This document shows positions 29,601-40,159 of a DNA stretch of 64,000 bases, in pieces (positions within the stretch are counted from its first letter, which is position 1; each line of letters opens with the position of its first letter). The position numbers were made by a program, and so were the translations under genes. The notes under the pieces were generated by a model that searched no databases, was not told where the DNA came from, and saw only the letters and a list, made by a program, of their open reading frames with translations. Source of the stretch: Azorinus chamasolen (Eukaryota; Mollusca; Bivalvia; Cardiida; Solecurtidae); contig OY755241.1 in assembly GCA_963576725.1 (NCBI GenBank), forward strand, positions 53,693,955 through 53,757,954. The letters are read 5' to 3'.

Positions 29601-29805
29601 CAGTGAAACCCCGCTAATGCGACCACTTAATAAACAGCCACTGATGTCGTTTAAAGCAGGTGGTTGCTTAATGCAGGACGAAAGTTATGCAGAAAGCTCC
29701 TATAGGAGCTTTCTGCATAACTTTCGTCCTGCATTAAGCTACCACCTGCCTCTGCCATCCAGAATTATGCCCCTTTTTGGTGGTCGTATTAGCGGGGTTT
29801 TACTG
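29601..29805. mobile_element. B-family TA MITE (AGCGGGG subtype)
   Basis: TA-CAGTGAAACCCCGCTAATGC and GTATTAGCGGGGTTTTACTG-TA; perfect hairpin with AAAGCTCCTATAGGAGCTTT. The best preserved member of this subtype. Confidence 0.9.
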
Positions 29806-29985
29806 TATCACTCGAGGCAGGATGTTTATTCTGCCATGACCAAAAAATCCTGGGTTCACGTGTCATTATAAAGAATAATTTAATCAATTTTCATGATGTC
29901 GTTATTTCTTATATGTATATTCACGGAGTAAAGGGTTATAGAAGCGTGGATTGAATCATAAATGCAAATATGTGATATACATGTA

Positions 29986-30301
29986 CAGTTGAACTTCGAT
30001 ATCTCGAACTTCAAGAGACCACACAAATTTGTTCGAGATAACAGATGTTCGAGTAATCCAATTACTAATCTGGATACTTTCTTAAGTTAACAGCTTAATG
30101 CAGGTCTAAAGTAATGCTGAAAGCTCCGGTACGAGCTTTCAGTATTACTTTAGACTTTCATTAAGCTGTCACACATGTGTTTCTAGATATGCGTAGTAAT
30201 ACAGTTTAGAGCGATTTTGTACTGAAAGTTTTGGACTGAACTTTATGTTCGAGTTAACCGAAGTTCGAGTTATCCGAGTTCGATATATCGAAGTTCAGCT
30301 G
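29986..30301. mobile_element. B-family (CAGTTGAACTTCG subtype), full length
   Basis: TA-CAGTTGAACTTCGATATCTC to ATATCGAAGTTCAGCTG-TA; stem AACAGCTTAATGCAGGTCTA, loop AAAGCTCCGGTACGAGCTTT. The left break of the segmental duplication lies inside it (about 30049). Confidence 0.88.
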
Positions 30302-30510
30302 TACATGCAGTTTGAAGGAGTTGTATCAACATCTCCATAACCTGACTCGCATCTTCCAACAGTTCGAACAAATCGGCTTCTCATCAGGATCCAAACTGTA
30401 TGACACTCTCTGAACAGTTTATCAAAAAACTTTATTGAATCGCGAGTAGTCAACATGACAACAGATACAACCCTGAGCAGACTGTTCCTTTTGTTACAGT
30501 TGGGCAAAGT

Positions 30511-30770
30511 TTAAACATTTACTCCATACATACGCCTTTCTACGCCTTTGAAATCAGAGTAGACCCAGATCAGACGGCTCCTAGTGACTCCTATAGGAGC
30601 CGTCTGATAAGGGTCTTCTCTGATTGCTTATGATATAATATAGATATGACTCTACAGTTTCTGCCATGGCAAAAAATTCCCCCGTCCTTGTGCTGTTATA
30701 ATAAATTAAGCTCATTAATGTTCATGACGTCATTATTTCTTACATGAATATTCATGGAGGAAAGTGTTAA
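30511..30770. mobile_element. A-family TTAA MITE with enlarged loop
   Basis: TTAAACATTTACTCCATACA, core GGCTCCTAGTGACTCCTATA followed by GGAGCC, i.e. CTCCTA duplicated in the loop; end GGAGGAAAGTGTTAA. The copy 2 counterpart (about 34645-34871) has lost the loop entirely. Confidence 0.85.
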
Positions 30771-30784
30771 ATATTACATTTACT

Positions 30785-30990
30785 CTTCCGCTGCCAAAAC
30801 CGCATCCAGATAAGACGCCGAGTAACTCGGCCTCTCATCAGTTTCCAAACTGCTTGTTACTGTGATAATGTGTAAAGGAAGACAATTAAACGAACGATAA
30901 TTATAGCAGACGACAAGACAATATTTGCAGACAGTATTTACAGACGATAATATTTGCAGACGACCATATTTGACAGCGAAAGAGTTAAAC
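30785..30990. mobile_element. F-family element with repeated GCAGACGAC motif
   Basis: TCTTCCGCTGCCAAAACCGC, hairpin CATCCAGATAAGACGCCGAG, then GCAGACGAC-type units repeated several times (ATATTTGCAGACGACCATAT), end GACAGCGAAAGAGTTAA. In copy 2 (34875-35164) the unit count is higher. Confidence 0.75.
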
Positions 30991-31127
30991 AATAAAGTCA
31001 TATTAATCAAAGTTCATATATTTATTTATTTGCAAAAAATATTCACAGCAGGGGACGCAACGATTTGTTGCCTACGTGTAAGTTATTACATCCGGGAATG
31101 TCTAGGAATTGTCATATTATATGAAAT

Positions 31128-32339
31128 CTACGAAAGACCGGCGGTGACATTTCCACTTCAAGATTTCACACAATAGAATTCATTATTTCACGATTTCACA
31201 ATTTCATGATTTCATGATTTCACGATTTCACGATTTCACGATTTCACTTCAAAATTTCACAATTTCACGATTTCACGATTTCACAATTTCAAGATTTCAG
31301 GACTTCACAATTTCTCGATTTCGCAATTTCAACCTCATGTAGAATCTTTTAGCCACGTGGCACGCTGACGTAATTAAGGCAACAGAGTGGCTCTCGCCCT
31401 TGAAATCAGGATGGCAATTTGAAATCCATAAATACACCTTTCTACGCCTTTGCAAACAGGCTAGACCCAGCTCAGACGACTTTTAGGATTTAATCTTATT
31501 TAAAATCCATGATGTCATTATTTCTTAAAGTTTATTATTAATTAAATTCTCCTCCAGTACAGTGTCATACAAACATAAGACAATGATTTAACACAATAAA
31601 CACATGATTGGCAATTCTCATGCATGAATATTCATGCAGGAAAGGGTTAAACAATATTGATGGTGGACCTGAGGACAAGCTACATGCAAATTATGAAGGC
31701 CCTCGGCCCTACAGTTCTGGAAGGGAAGATTGTCATAGTTTTCCGCCGTTTCTTTCATCGTGGCTTTTACTTCAACATGTGCGTTTTGATGACGTCATAA
31801 CAATTCAAATGGACTAAATGAAATCATGAAATCATGAAATCGTGAAATTGTGAAATCATGAAATTGTGAAATCGTGAAATTGTGAAATCGTGAAATTTTG
31901 AAGTGAAATCGTGAAATTGTGAAATCGTGAAATTGTGAAATCATGAAATTGTGAAATCGTGAAATTTTGAAGAGAAATCGTGAAATCGTGAAATTGTGAA
32001 ATTGTGAATCGTGAAATTGTGAAATTTTGAAGAGAAATCGTGAAATCGTGAAATTGTGAAATCGTGAAATTGTGAAATTGTGAAATCGTGAAATTGTGAA
32101 ATCGTGAAATTTTGAAGTGAAATCGTGAAATTGTGAAATCGTGAAATTGTGAAATCGTGAAATTTTGAAGTGAAATCGTGAAATTGTGAAATCGTGAAAT
32201 CATGAAATTTTGAAGTGAAATCGTGAAATTTTGAAGTGAAATCGTGAAATCGTGAAATTGTGAAATTGTGAAATCGTGAAATCATGAATTGCTTTGTGTG
32301 AAATCTTGAAATGGAAATGTCACCGCCGGTCTTTCGTAG
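31128..32339. mobile_element. 1,212-bp foldback element with empty-site proof
   Basis: Ends CTACGAAAGACCGGCGGTGA and the exact complement finishing at 32339. Flanks are AAAT (31124-31127 and 32340-32343); the duplicated locus has a single AAAT (35299-35302) and no insert. If the outermost C/G pair is counted as target, the duplication reads GAAATC instead. Arms run into arrays of CACGATTTCAC-like repeats (31165-31330; 31815-32290). The middle (31425-31650) holds an A-family fragment. No transposase is visible. Confidence 0.9.
31815..32290. repeat. GTGAAATCGTGAAATT simple-repeat array
   Basis: About 475 bp of 9- to 10-bp units (GTGAAATCGTGAAATTTTGA and variants), inverted relative to 31165-31330. 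The two roughly 115-codon minus-strand frames (ISRFHNFTIS repeats) are translations of this array. Confidence 0.9.
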
Positions 32340-32544
32340 AAATCCCTAAAGCTGTAACGTCAAAATACTTTGATCATTTCGAGATATATGTTTTATTCTG
32401 CTCATCTAAATCTTGTTGGTGGGATATAACGTCTTCTACAGTGTTTACATATAGCAACCCTTACTCAACTGTGAAAACAAATTGTCTCCTTAAATTTTGA
32501 TCTGGTGCAATTTTGACTACTTCCGATTCGTTCAAGCTCCAGAA

Positions 32545-32640
32545 ACTATTGACCGAGTATCAAACAGCTTGGATCCTGATGAGACGCCGAGTTACTCGGC
32601 GTCTGATCAGAAACCAAGCTGTTTGCGAATTCGAGTGAGG
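32545..32640. mobile_element. F-family hairpin core
   Basis: Arms GTATCAAACAGCTTGGATCC and ACCAAGCTGTTTGCGAATTC, inner stem GACGCCGAGTTACTCGGCGTC. Copy 2 counterpart at 35757-35840 is near perfect. Confidence 0.8.
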
Positions 32641-32824
32641 TCGTGAATAACGACGGAATAAGCGTCAACCTTTAATGTGAATTCAAATACAAGTGAATTC
32701 AAATACACATTCAACCAGAGTGGATCAAAACTGTTTGCCGCGGTGACCATGGTTTACACTAGCAGACTAAAGGTAGCTGTAAGGACTGGCTGTTATCTAG
32801 TCTGCTAATAATCTCCACCTTCAT

Positions 32825-32975
32825 AGCATTTTCAAACAGTTTGGATTTAGATGAGACGCCGAGTAACTCGGTGTCTAATCAGGATCCAGCTCGATCAACA
32901 ATTTCTCGTAAAACGTTACGGTTAGGAGTTTAAGCGAACATAATTTTCACAGCAGGCAAACGGTTAATCCGAAGA
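32825..32975. mobile_element. F-family element, right part
   Basis: CAAACAGTTTGGATTTAGAT, stem GACGCCGAGTAACTCGGTGTC, GGATCCAGCTCGATCAACAA, then CAGCAGGCAAACGGTTAA. Confidence 0.65.
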
Positions 32976-33045
32976 GCAGGTTTGATACACGAGAGACAAG
33001 GCCAATGCCATTTGGATTATTTCCTAGGCGACGCTGAAAACAATG

Positions 33046-33291
33046 CGCTAACTCTTTACCTGTTCAATATTCATGTAAGAAATTAAGACATCATGAATAG
33101 TTATTAGCTGAAGTTTTATCATTTAAACTTTTCAAGGAATTATTTTGCTTTGACAAAAACTAGAATCAGATCTATAACAGGTCACATGCAAACAGAGCAG
33201 ACTGATCAGACGGTTCCTATAAGAGCCGTCTGATTAGGGTCTTCTCTGTTTACAAGCGCATGACAAAGTGCTTATATGAAGGAAAAATTCA
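33046..33291. mobile_element. A-family MITE
   Basis: AACTCTTTACCTGTTCAATA, GACATCATGAATAGTTATTA, core GGTTCCTATAAGAGCC, end GAAGGAAAAATTC (terminal TTAA lost). Confidence 0.75.
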
Positions 33292-33493
33292 AACAAGTCT
33301 AGTTCGAGGGCGCATTTGTCCTAATACGTCTAACAGCCATTTTTTATTTATTATCTGCTACTCGCAGTCTGAACGACATTTTTTTTTAAAAAAGATAAAT
33401 AAATAAATAAAGCGAAGTTATAGCAGCCATCGAACCGAACCTCTGATTTGCACAAAAGCTGCTTGACTCTCGGTCAACACTTTCTCAAAAGCG

Positions 33494-33733
33494 TTAACCC
33501 TTTCCTTCATATAAACGCCTTTTCACGCATTTGCAAACAGAGTAGATCCAGATTAGACAACTCCTATAGGAGCCGTCTGATCAGGGTCTGCTCTGTTTGC
33601 ATATGGAATTATATTAGACCTGACTATAAAGTTTCTACCAATACCAACTTATCCATTGTACATATTTATGCCGTAATAAAATTCAAACTTATACATATTC
33701 ATCATGTCATAATTTCTTTAATGAATATGCATC
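33494..33733. mobile_element. A-family TTAA MITE, cut by H copy 2
   Basis: TTAACCCTTTCCTTCATATA, core ACTCCTATAGGAGCC, right subterminal ATGAATATGCATCAGGG, where the H element begins. In duplicate copy 2 (about 36475-36725) the same place is uninterrupted. Confidence 0.82.
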
Positions 33734-33913
33734 AGGGTCCATGCTTATAAAGCTTTTAGTTGAGTCTGAGTTTTGTTCTCAGGCTTTTGATTGGTCAGAT
33801 TTGAGTTCTCAAGCTTTTGATTGGTGAGATTTGAGCCAAAGGCTCAAATCTGACCAATCAAAAGCTTGAGAACGACCTCAGACTAAACTAAACGTTTTAT
33901 AAGCAGGGACCCT
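33734..33913. mobile_element. H-family hairpin, copy 2
   Basis: AGGGTCCATGCTTATAAAGC to GCAGGGACCCT; inner stem GAGCCAAAGGCTC with flanking TCTGACCAATCAAAAGCTTG. The duplicated left half (TTTTGATTGGT twice) mirrors the duplicated right half of copy 1 at 9809. Absent from the duplicated locus. Confidence 0.85.
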
Positions 33914-33965
33914 GGGAAATGATTAACGGACATAAGATAGCAGCCGGTTACAGCTTTAGCATGCA

Positions 33966-34212
33966 TTAACCTTTTCCTTCATATAAACGCCTTTTCACGC
34001 ATTTGAAAACAGAGTAGACTCAGATCAGACGGCTACTATAGGAGCCGTCTGATCAGGGTCTACTCTATTTGCAAATGGAATTTGAGAGATCTGTTTCTCT
34101 ACTTCTAAATTGGCTACAATGTTCCACCTTCCATATTTCATTATAACTATTTTGTCTATGAATTCAGTAGATATTGGAAACTGGAATAAACATAGAACAG
34201 GGAAAAGGTTAA
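33966..34212. mobile_element. A-family TTAA MITE
   Basis: TTAACCTTTTCCTTCATATA, core GGCTACTATAGGAGCC, GTCTATGAATTCAGTAGATA, end AACAGGGAAAAGGTTAA. Confidence 0.88.
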
Positions 34213-34874
34213 AGCTTTTACATCACCACATGATAAGTGTTAAAACCTTAACCCCGTTCGAGTTCTCCAATTACTAATCTGGATACTTTCTTAAGTTAAC
34301 AGCTTAATGCAGGTCTAAAGTTATGCTGACAGCTACAATAGGAGCCTTCAGCAATTCTTTAGACTTGCATTAAGTTAACCGAAGTTCGGGTTATCCGAGT
34401 TCGATATATCGAAGTTCAACTGTACATGCAGTTTGAAGGAGTTGTATCAACATCTCCATAACCCGACTCGCATCTTCCAACATTTTGGATATAGACGAGA
34501 CACAGAGCAACTCGGCTTCTCATCAGGATCCAAGCTGTATGACACTCTCTGAACAGTTTTTCAAAAAACTTTATTGAATCGCGAGTAGTCAACATGGCAA
34601 AAGATACAACTCAGAGCAGAATGTTCTTTTGTTCGTCAATTTTTAAACCTTTACTACATAAATAAGCCTTTCTACGCATTTGCAATCACAGTAGACCCAG
34701 ATCAGACGTCTGAGCAGGGTCTCCCCTGTTTGCTTATGCTATAATATAGATATGACTATACAGTTTCTGCCATGGCCAAAAATTCCGGTGTCCGTGCGCT
34801 GTTACATGTGTAAAATAAATTTAACTTATTCATATTCATAGCGTCATTATTTCTTACAGGAAAGTGCTAAATAT

Positions 34875-35164
34875 TACAGTTACTCTTTTGCTGCCAATAC
34901 CACATCTTTGATTAGTGATTACACAAACATTTTGGATCCAGATAAGACGCCGAGTAACTCGGGCTCTCACCAGGGTTCAAACTGCTTGTTACTGTGATAA
35001 TGTGTAAAGGAAGACAATCAAACAAACGATAATTGTAGCAGACGACAAGCTTCGCAGACGACAATAATTGCAGACAGTATTTAAAGACGACAATATTTGC
35101 AGACGACAATATTTACAGACGACAATATTTGCAGACGACAATATTTGACAGCGAAAGAATTAAA
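34875..35164. repeat. F-family element with expanded GCAGACGACAATATTT units
   Basis: After the F hairpin (GATAAGACGCCGAGTAACTC) the 16- to 18-bp unit TTTGCAGACGACAATA repeats about six times before GACAGCGAAAGAATTAA. The copy 1 counterpart has fewer. Confidence 0.78.
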
Positions 35165-35467
35165 CAATGTAGTTTTATTAATTAATACATGTATATATAT
35201 TTATTAGCAAAACATTATTCACAGCAGGGGCGCAACGAACTGTTGCCTACGCGTAAGTAATTACATCCGGGAATGTCTAGGACTTGTCATATCAAATGAA
35301 ATCCTTAAAGCTGTAACGTCAAAATACTTTGATCATTTCAAGATATATGTTCTCGTTAAGTGTTTTGTTCTGCTCATCTAAATCTTGTTGGTGGGATATA
35401 ACATCTTCTACAGTGTTCACATATAGCAACCCTTACTCAACTGTGAAAATAAATTGTCTCCTTACAT

Positions 35468-35697
35468 GTAACCCTTTACTCCATAAATACGCTTTTCTAC
35501 GCCTCTGTAAAAACCGCCTATTGAAACCATTGTGATTAATAGAGCATTTGCTCCAATAGGAGCAAATGCTGTATTTATCACAATGGTTTCAAACTACAAA
35601 ATTCTAAAAGTTTCCTTTTCTCTAGTAAATGCTCCTTTTTGGTAGATTCATTCAAAAAGGTTGGGTCTAAAAATAGGCTATGGAGGAATGGGTTAAT
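35468..35697. mobile_element. C-family TTAA MITE, copy 7 (only in duplication copy 2)
   Basis: GTAACCCTTTACTCCATAAA start, loop GCTCCAATAGGAGC, reverse orientation, end ATGGAGGAATGGGTTAA. Copy 1 reads TCTCCTTAAATTTTGATCTG at the same place, i.e. a TTAA without the element. Confidence 0.87.
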
Positions 35698-35756
35698 TCA
35701 ATTTAGATCTGGTTTGACTACTTTTGATTCGTTCAAGCCCCGGAAACTATTGACCG

Positions 35757-35840
35757 AGTGTCAAACAGCTTGGATCCTGATGAGACGCCGAGTAACTCGG
35801 CGTCTCATCAAGATCCAAGCTGTTTGCAAATGCGAGTCAG
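35757..35840. mobile_element. F-family hairpin core, near perfect
   Basis: GTCAAACAGCTTGGATCCTG arm, GACGCCGAGTAACTCGGCGTC centre, AGATCCAAGCTGTTTGCAAA arm. This is the arm type amplified as the 42-bp minisatellite at 48056. Confidence 0.85.
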
Positions 35841-36134
35841 GTCGAGAATAACAGAATATTGTATTCAAAAACACATGACTAGTTTGGCTCCTGATTGGAC
35901 GTTGAATTGCTCGGTTTCTTATCTGGATTCAAACTGTTTGTTACTCGGTCGATATTTTTATTAAAGTTTGAACGAATCATAAGTGAAAAACAATGCAGAT
36001 AGGAGATTAAGGAGACATAATTTTGTAGCAGGCAAAGGGTTAATCCGAAGAGCGGGTTTGATACACGAGAGACAATGTCACGGTCATTTGGATTATTTCC
36101 TAGGCGACACCGAAAACAATGTGTAAACTCTTCG

Positions 36135-36290
36135 GGGAAATGTTTTGCTTTGAAAAAAACAACAAGAATCGGAACTATATCATGTCAAAAGCAAACAGAG
36201 CATACCCAATAGGAGCCGCCTGATCTGGGTCTGCTCTGTTTACAAGCGCATGAAAAGGTGTTTATATGAAGGAAAGGGTCATACAAGACA
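36135..36290. mobile_element. A-family element, left end truncated
   Basis: Counterpart of 33046-33291; core reduced to ACCCAATAGGAGCC; end TATGAAGGAAAGGGTCA. Confidence 0.72.
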
Positions 36291-36474
36291 AGTTCGAGAG
36301 CGCAGTTGTCATAATACGTCTAATGGTTATTTTTAATTCTTTATCTGCTTCTCGCAGTCTGAACGACATTTTTTTTTACAAATAAAGCAGACTTAAAGCA
36401 GACATTGAACTCGGCATCTGATTGGCATAAAAGCTGCTTGATTCTCGGTCACTAGTTTTTCAAAAGTTTTAACT

Positions 36475-36725
36475 TTTACACTTTCCTTCATATAAAAGCC
36501 TTTTCACGCAGTTGAAAACCGAGTAGACCCAGATCAGACGGCTCCTATAGGAGCCGTCTGATCTGGGTCTGCTCTGTTTGCTAATTGAAATTATATAGAC
36601 ATGACTATAGAGTTTCTACCAATACCAACTAACCCAGTGTACGCTCGTATATTATGGCGTAATAAAAATTAAACGTATACGTATTCATCATGTCATTATT
36701 TCTTAAATGAATATGCATCAGGGAA
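36475..36725. mobile_element. A-family MITE (uninterrupted counterpart of 33494)
   Basis: ACTTTCCTTCATATAAAAGC, core GGCTCCTATAGGAGCC, end ATGAATATGCATCAGGGAAC. Confidence 0.8.
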
Positions 36726-36776
36726 CATGTTGCAGGCATAAGTTAAAATAGCAGCTGGTTACAGCTTAAGCATGCG

Positions 36777-37024
36777 TTAACCCTTTCCTTCATATAGGCG
36801 ACTTTTCACGCATTTGCAAACAGAGTAGACCCCAGATCAGACGGCTCCTATAGGAGCCGTCTGATCAGGGTCTGCTCTATTTGCCAATGGAATTTGAGAG
36901 ATCTGTTTCTCTACTTCTAAATTGGCTACAATGTTCCGCCTTCCATATTTCATTATAACTATTTTGTCCATGAATTCAGCAGATATTGAAATTTGAAATA
37001 AACATAGAACAGGGAAAAGGTTAA
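36777..37024. mobile_element. A-family TTAA MITE
   Basis: TTAACCCTTTCCTTCATATA, perfect GGCTCCTATAGGAGCC, GTCCATGAATTCAGCAGATA, end AACAGGGAAAAGGTTAA; counterpart of 33966-34212. Confidence 0.9.
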
Positions 37025-37264
37025 AGCTTTTACATCACCACATGATAAAAGTTAATACCTTAACCCCGTTGTGAAAAAAATAACGTCCGCTCAATTTTGA
37101 ATCACGTGATGTTAAGACTACTTCCGATTCTATCAAGTTTTTGAGAAACTGTTGACCGAGTGTCAAACAGCTCGGCTCCTGGTGAGATGCCGAGTTACTC
37201 CACGTCTAATGTGGGTCTAACTATATTTGTAAATTCGAGTCGAGTCGCCATTAGCGGCGTAAGG

Positions 37265-37551
37265 TTAACCCTTAGGCTATTTTTAGATCCAACCTTTTTT
37301 AATAAATCTGTCGAAAAGGAGCATTTACTAGAGAAAAGGAAAAAATCAAAATTTTGCAATTTGAAACCAGGTGAGTTTCAACAGGTGACTTTTACAGAGT
37401 CGTCCAAAGTCGTCAATAAAGGTCGTCTGCTAAGATGATCGTCTGCGTCAATTTTCAAATTGGAGTTATCTTCAATTTATTTATCACAATTGTTTCAACA
37501 GGTGACTTTTGAAGATGCGTCAAAAGGCGTCAATAAGAGGGAATGGGTTAA
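37265..37551. mobile_element. C-family TTAA MITE, copy 8, rearranged
   Basis: TTAACCCTTAGGCTATTTTT, GAAAAGGAGCATTTACTAGA; the central hairpin is replaced by a block holding a duplicated right arm (CAACAGGTGACTTTTACAGA and CAACAGGTGACTTTTGAAGA) around GGTCGTCTGCTAAGATGATC; end AAGAGGGAATGGGTTAA. Confidence 0.8.
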
Positions 37552-37715
37552 TACTGGTTAAACAAACAGATTGGACATGTTTTGTTTACTTAGATCTTGC
37601 TCATGTCTTTGTGGGTCTGGGTTCGAGTACCCGTCAACCCGGATAGATCTTTGCTGAAAAACAGTTCAGCGTCGATAACCTGAACACACAAAACAAGCAT
37701 CGTCATCGCTCCGTA

Positions 37716-38268
37716 ACACTTTACACTATCAATATTCATGAAAGAAATAATATCATGACTATTGATTAGATGTTTTTCTAACGGCATGTGAATGTGTGGT
37801 ACATGTACATGTAATGGCAGAATCTGTAGAATCATATCTATATGATTTCATAGGCAACCCGAGTAAACCCCGATCAGACGACTACAAGAGCTATCTGATC
37901 TGGTTCAAATTACAGTTGAACTTCGATATCTCGAACTCGGATAACTCGAACTTCGGGATAACTCGAACTAAAGGTTCGGTCCTTCCAAAATCTTACAATA
38001 CAGAATTGCTATATCTAGAGACACATTTCACAGCTTAATGCAGTTCTACAGTAATGCTGAAAGCTCCTGCAGGAGCTTTCAGCATTACTGTAGACCTGCA
38101 TTAAGCTATGAACTTGAGAATTTGTCCAGATTACAAATCGGATAACTCGAACCTCTGTTATGTAGAACTAATTTATATAGTCCCTTGAAGTTCGAGATAT
38201 CGAGGTTCAACTGTATGTTTACAAAGGCGTAAAAATGCGCTTCTATAGAGCAAAGGGCGAAGACAGAT
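37716..38268. mobile_element. A-family element hosting a B insertion at TA
   Basis: Left part CACTTTACACTATCAATATT with core GATCAGACGACTACAAGAGC; right part TGTTTACAAAGGCGTAAAAA and ATAGAGCAAAGGGC. The B element 37913-38213 sits between with TA at each junction. Confidence 0.78.
37913..38213. mobile_element. B-family (CAGTTGAACTTCG subtype), nested
   Basis: TA-CAGTTGAACTTCGATATCTC to ATATCGAGGTTCAACTG-TA; stem ACAGCTTAATGCAGTTCTAC, loop AAAGCTCCTGCAGGAGCTTT. Confidence 0.9.
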
Positions 38269-38499
38269 ACTGCAAGGTAATGGTCATACCTTTCTGTGTG
38301 ACTTACACTCTGTATTATGTGGCCATCTATCTAAAAATATCCCAATTATTATTTTCTTACGGTTAGAAATTATCGAGGGTTTGGTGAAATTGTTAAAATA
38401 CCAACGACAGGACAGTACACGTGTAATGAGAATGCTAAATTTGTCCATACCTACAGTATTTACGATTTTATAATATACATAATCGTACCTAACCATTTC

Positions 38500-38820
38500 C
38501 ATCAAAACGACGCCTTCATTTTCGTTTACAAAGAGAGTAAATCCAGATCAGACGGCTCCCATAGGAGCGGTCTGTCTGATCAGGATCTCCCTTGTATAAA
38601 GTTTATAAACGCGTGTTCACGTACCGAGATCAGACGGCTCATACAGGAGCCGTCTCTTCAGCTTATACTCTGTTTGCTTATTAATTATAATAGATCTGAC
38701 TCAGCAGCAAGCAGCAGCTACCAAGGCAGCTGCTACACAATCATTTGTTTGTCAAATTCAGCCAATATATATTCATGGTGTCACTATTTCTTCCACGAAT
38801 ATTGAACCGAGAAAGGGTTA
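38500..38820. mobile_element. A-family composite with two cores
   Basis: First core GGCTCCCATAGGAGCGG, second GGCTCATACAGGAGCCG about 80 bp on; right end ATATTGAACCGAGAAAGGGTTAA. Confidence 0.72.
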
Positions 38821-39420
38821 AAGATGTATCGTGCGCAAATGTCCACAAATTTTGCGTTTCAAACTGACTTCAGAATCGGAATCTATGTACCTTGACACTT
38901 TTTAACACTAAACAGTACGGTTAGTAAATTTTTGTTTGTGTTGAAAAAATAGAAAAATGTATTGCTACGGAACGGCGTTCGCCATTGACCGGAATCTGTC
39001 GTAAGATTCAAATTTACATACACACGTATATTTAGTCAACAACCAGTGTCAGCCATTGTACATGTGGATAGCAACCTAATTGATCTTCAAAGCATAGTTC
39101 AGAAATAGAATCGGAGTCATTCAGAACTTGGCCGAAGATGTCCGCTGATTTCCGTAGAAATCCCCGTTCTAAAAAGTAGGCTCCTTTTTAATAATTTAGC
39201 AGTACTCGGATAGCGATAATATTTAGCTGAACAAATATATTCTGTCGGAAAATGGGTTGTAAGCAATATTTTCATTGTATTTAATCGAAAAATGTGCATA
39301 ATACATCTTTAATATATCTTGATCCTTTAGTTTATGTTGTTTTACGACTGGCGTGTGCGTCATCCTTTCAAAATTTCAATTTTGCCATCTCTGTTATGCC
39401 AACAGGTACATAGTAAATAA
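38821..39420. other. Unassigned intron sequence
   Basis: No MITE, exon or relic recognised across about 600 bp, unusually long for this window. Confidence 0.4.
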
Positions 39421-39423
39421 ACA

Positions 39424-39620
39424 TAACCCTTCCCCTGTTATATACGCTTTTTGGTGCCTTTGCAAATAGAGTAGACATGTAGGACCCGTCTGATCAGTGT
39501 CTGCACTTCTTGCATATGGAATAAAAAATTCTGCCGCGGACACACCTTCCTGTGCCCATATCCCATTATAAAATGTTTATGACTCTTTATTTATTACACG
39601 AGCATTAACCGCGTACAGGG
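39424..39620. mobile_element. A-family element, half-core
   Basis: TAACCCTTCCCCTGTTATAT, arm TTTGCAAATAGAGTAGACAT, loop lost, CCGTCTGATCAGTGTCTGCA, end near CCGCGTACAGGGTATAA. Confidence 0.65.
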
Positions 39621-39716
39621 TATAATCGATGCAGTCCTTACGATAAGATACTTAATTTGAGAATCATCTTGAGCATATGTCTTTCGCAAATTTATCTGTT
39701 ATTCGATTTGAATATA

Positions 39717-40159
39717 CAGTAGAACCTCTCTTAAGCCATTAACTCATAGGCTATTTTTAGATACAGTCTGTTTTAATAAATCTACCGAAAAGGGGCATTA
39801 ACTAGAGAAAAGGAAACTATTATGATTTTGTAATTTGAAACCATTTTGATAAATAGAGCAATTGCTCCTATAGGAGCAAATGCTCTATTTATCACAATGG
39901 TTTCACAAAGTGACTTTTACAGTCGTCATAAGTCGTTAATATGAGGGAATGGGTTAAGAACTCATTTATTTATGAACATAAGAGTCTTAAAATGCAACTG
40001 GATGCTGAATGCATTGCAAAAATAATACAGAAAACTACTATAGGATTGATTATCCTGTAGGAGCTTTCTGCATTACTGTTGACCTGCATTAAGCTACCAA
40101 CTGTCTTACAGGCCCATAATTAGACATATTTTAATGGCCGCTTAAGAAAGGTTCTATTG
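39717..40159. mobile_element. B-family TA element hosting a C insertion
   Basis: TA-CAGTAGAACCTCTCTTAAG left end, GGCCGCTTAAGAAAGGTTCT right end, inner loop of two CTA/TAG palindromes. Split at CTCTTAAG by C copy 9. Confidence 0.82.
39731..39957. mobile_element. C-family TTAA MITE, copy 9 (nested)
   Basis: TTAA at 39731-39734 and 39954-39957; ends GCCATTAACTCATAGG and ATGAGGGAATGGG; loop GCTCCTATAGGAGC. Confidence 0.85.

Larger units (their letters stand above)
30049..34257. repeat. Segmental tandem duplication, copy 1
   Basis: Direct repeat of 34258-37070. Colinear landmarks include GAGTTGTATCAACATCTCCA, TACATCCGGGAATGTCTAGG, AACGTCAAAATACTTTGATC, GTTTGATACACGAGAGACAA and GCTTTTACATCACCACATGA. 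Copy 1 is longer mainly because it gained a 1,212-bp foldback (31128-32339) and an H element (33734-33913). Confidence 0.92.
34258..37070. repeat. Segmental tandem duplication, copy 2
   Basis: Starts at ...CCCCGTT/CGAGTTCTCC, where the end of copy 1 meets the middle of a B element, and ends at CCTTAACCCCGTT (37070). GTT is common to both breaks. It holds the counterparts of all copy 1 MITEs except the foldback and H element, and carries an extra C element (35468-35697). Confidence 0.92.

Noticed and set aside
31856..32285. Frames of about 115 codons with ISRFHNFTIS repeats
   Set aside because: Simple-repeat translation inside a foldback element; no start context, no homologue type, overlapping frames equally long.
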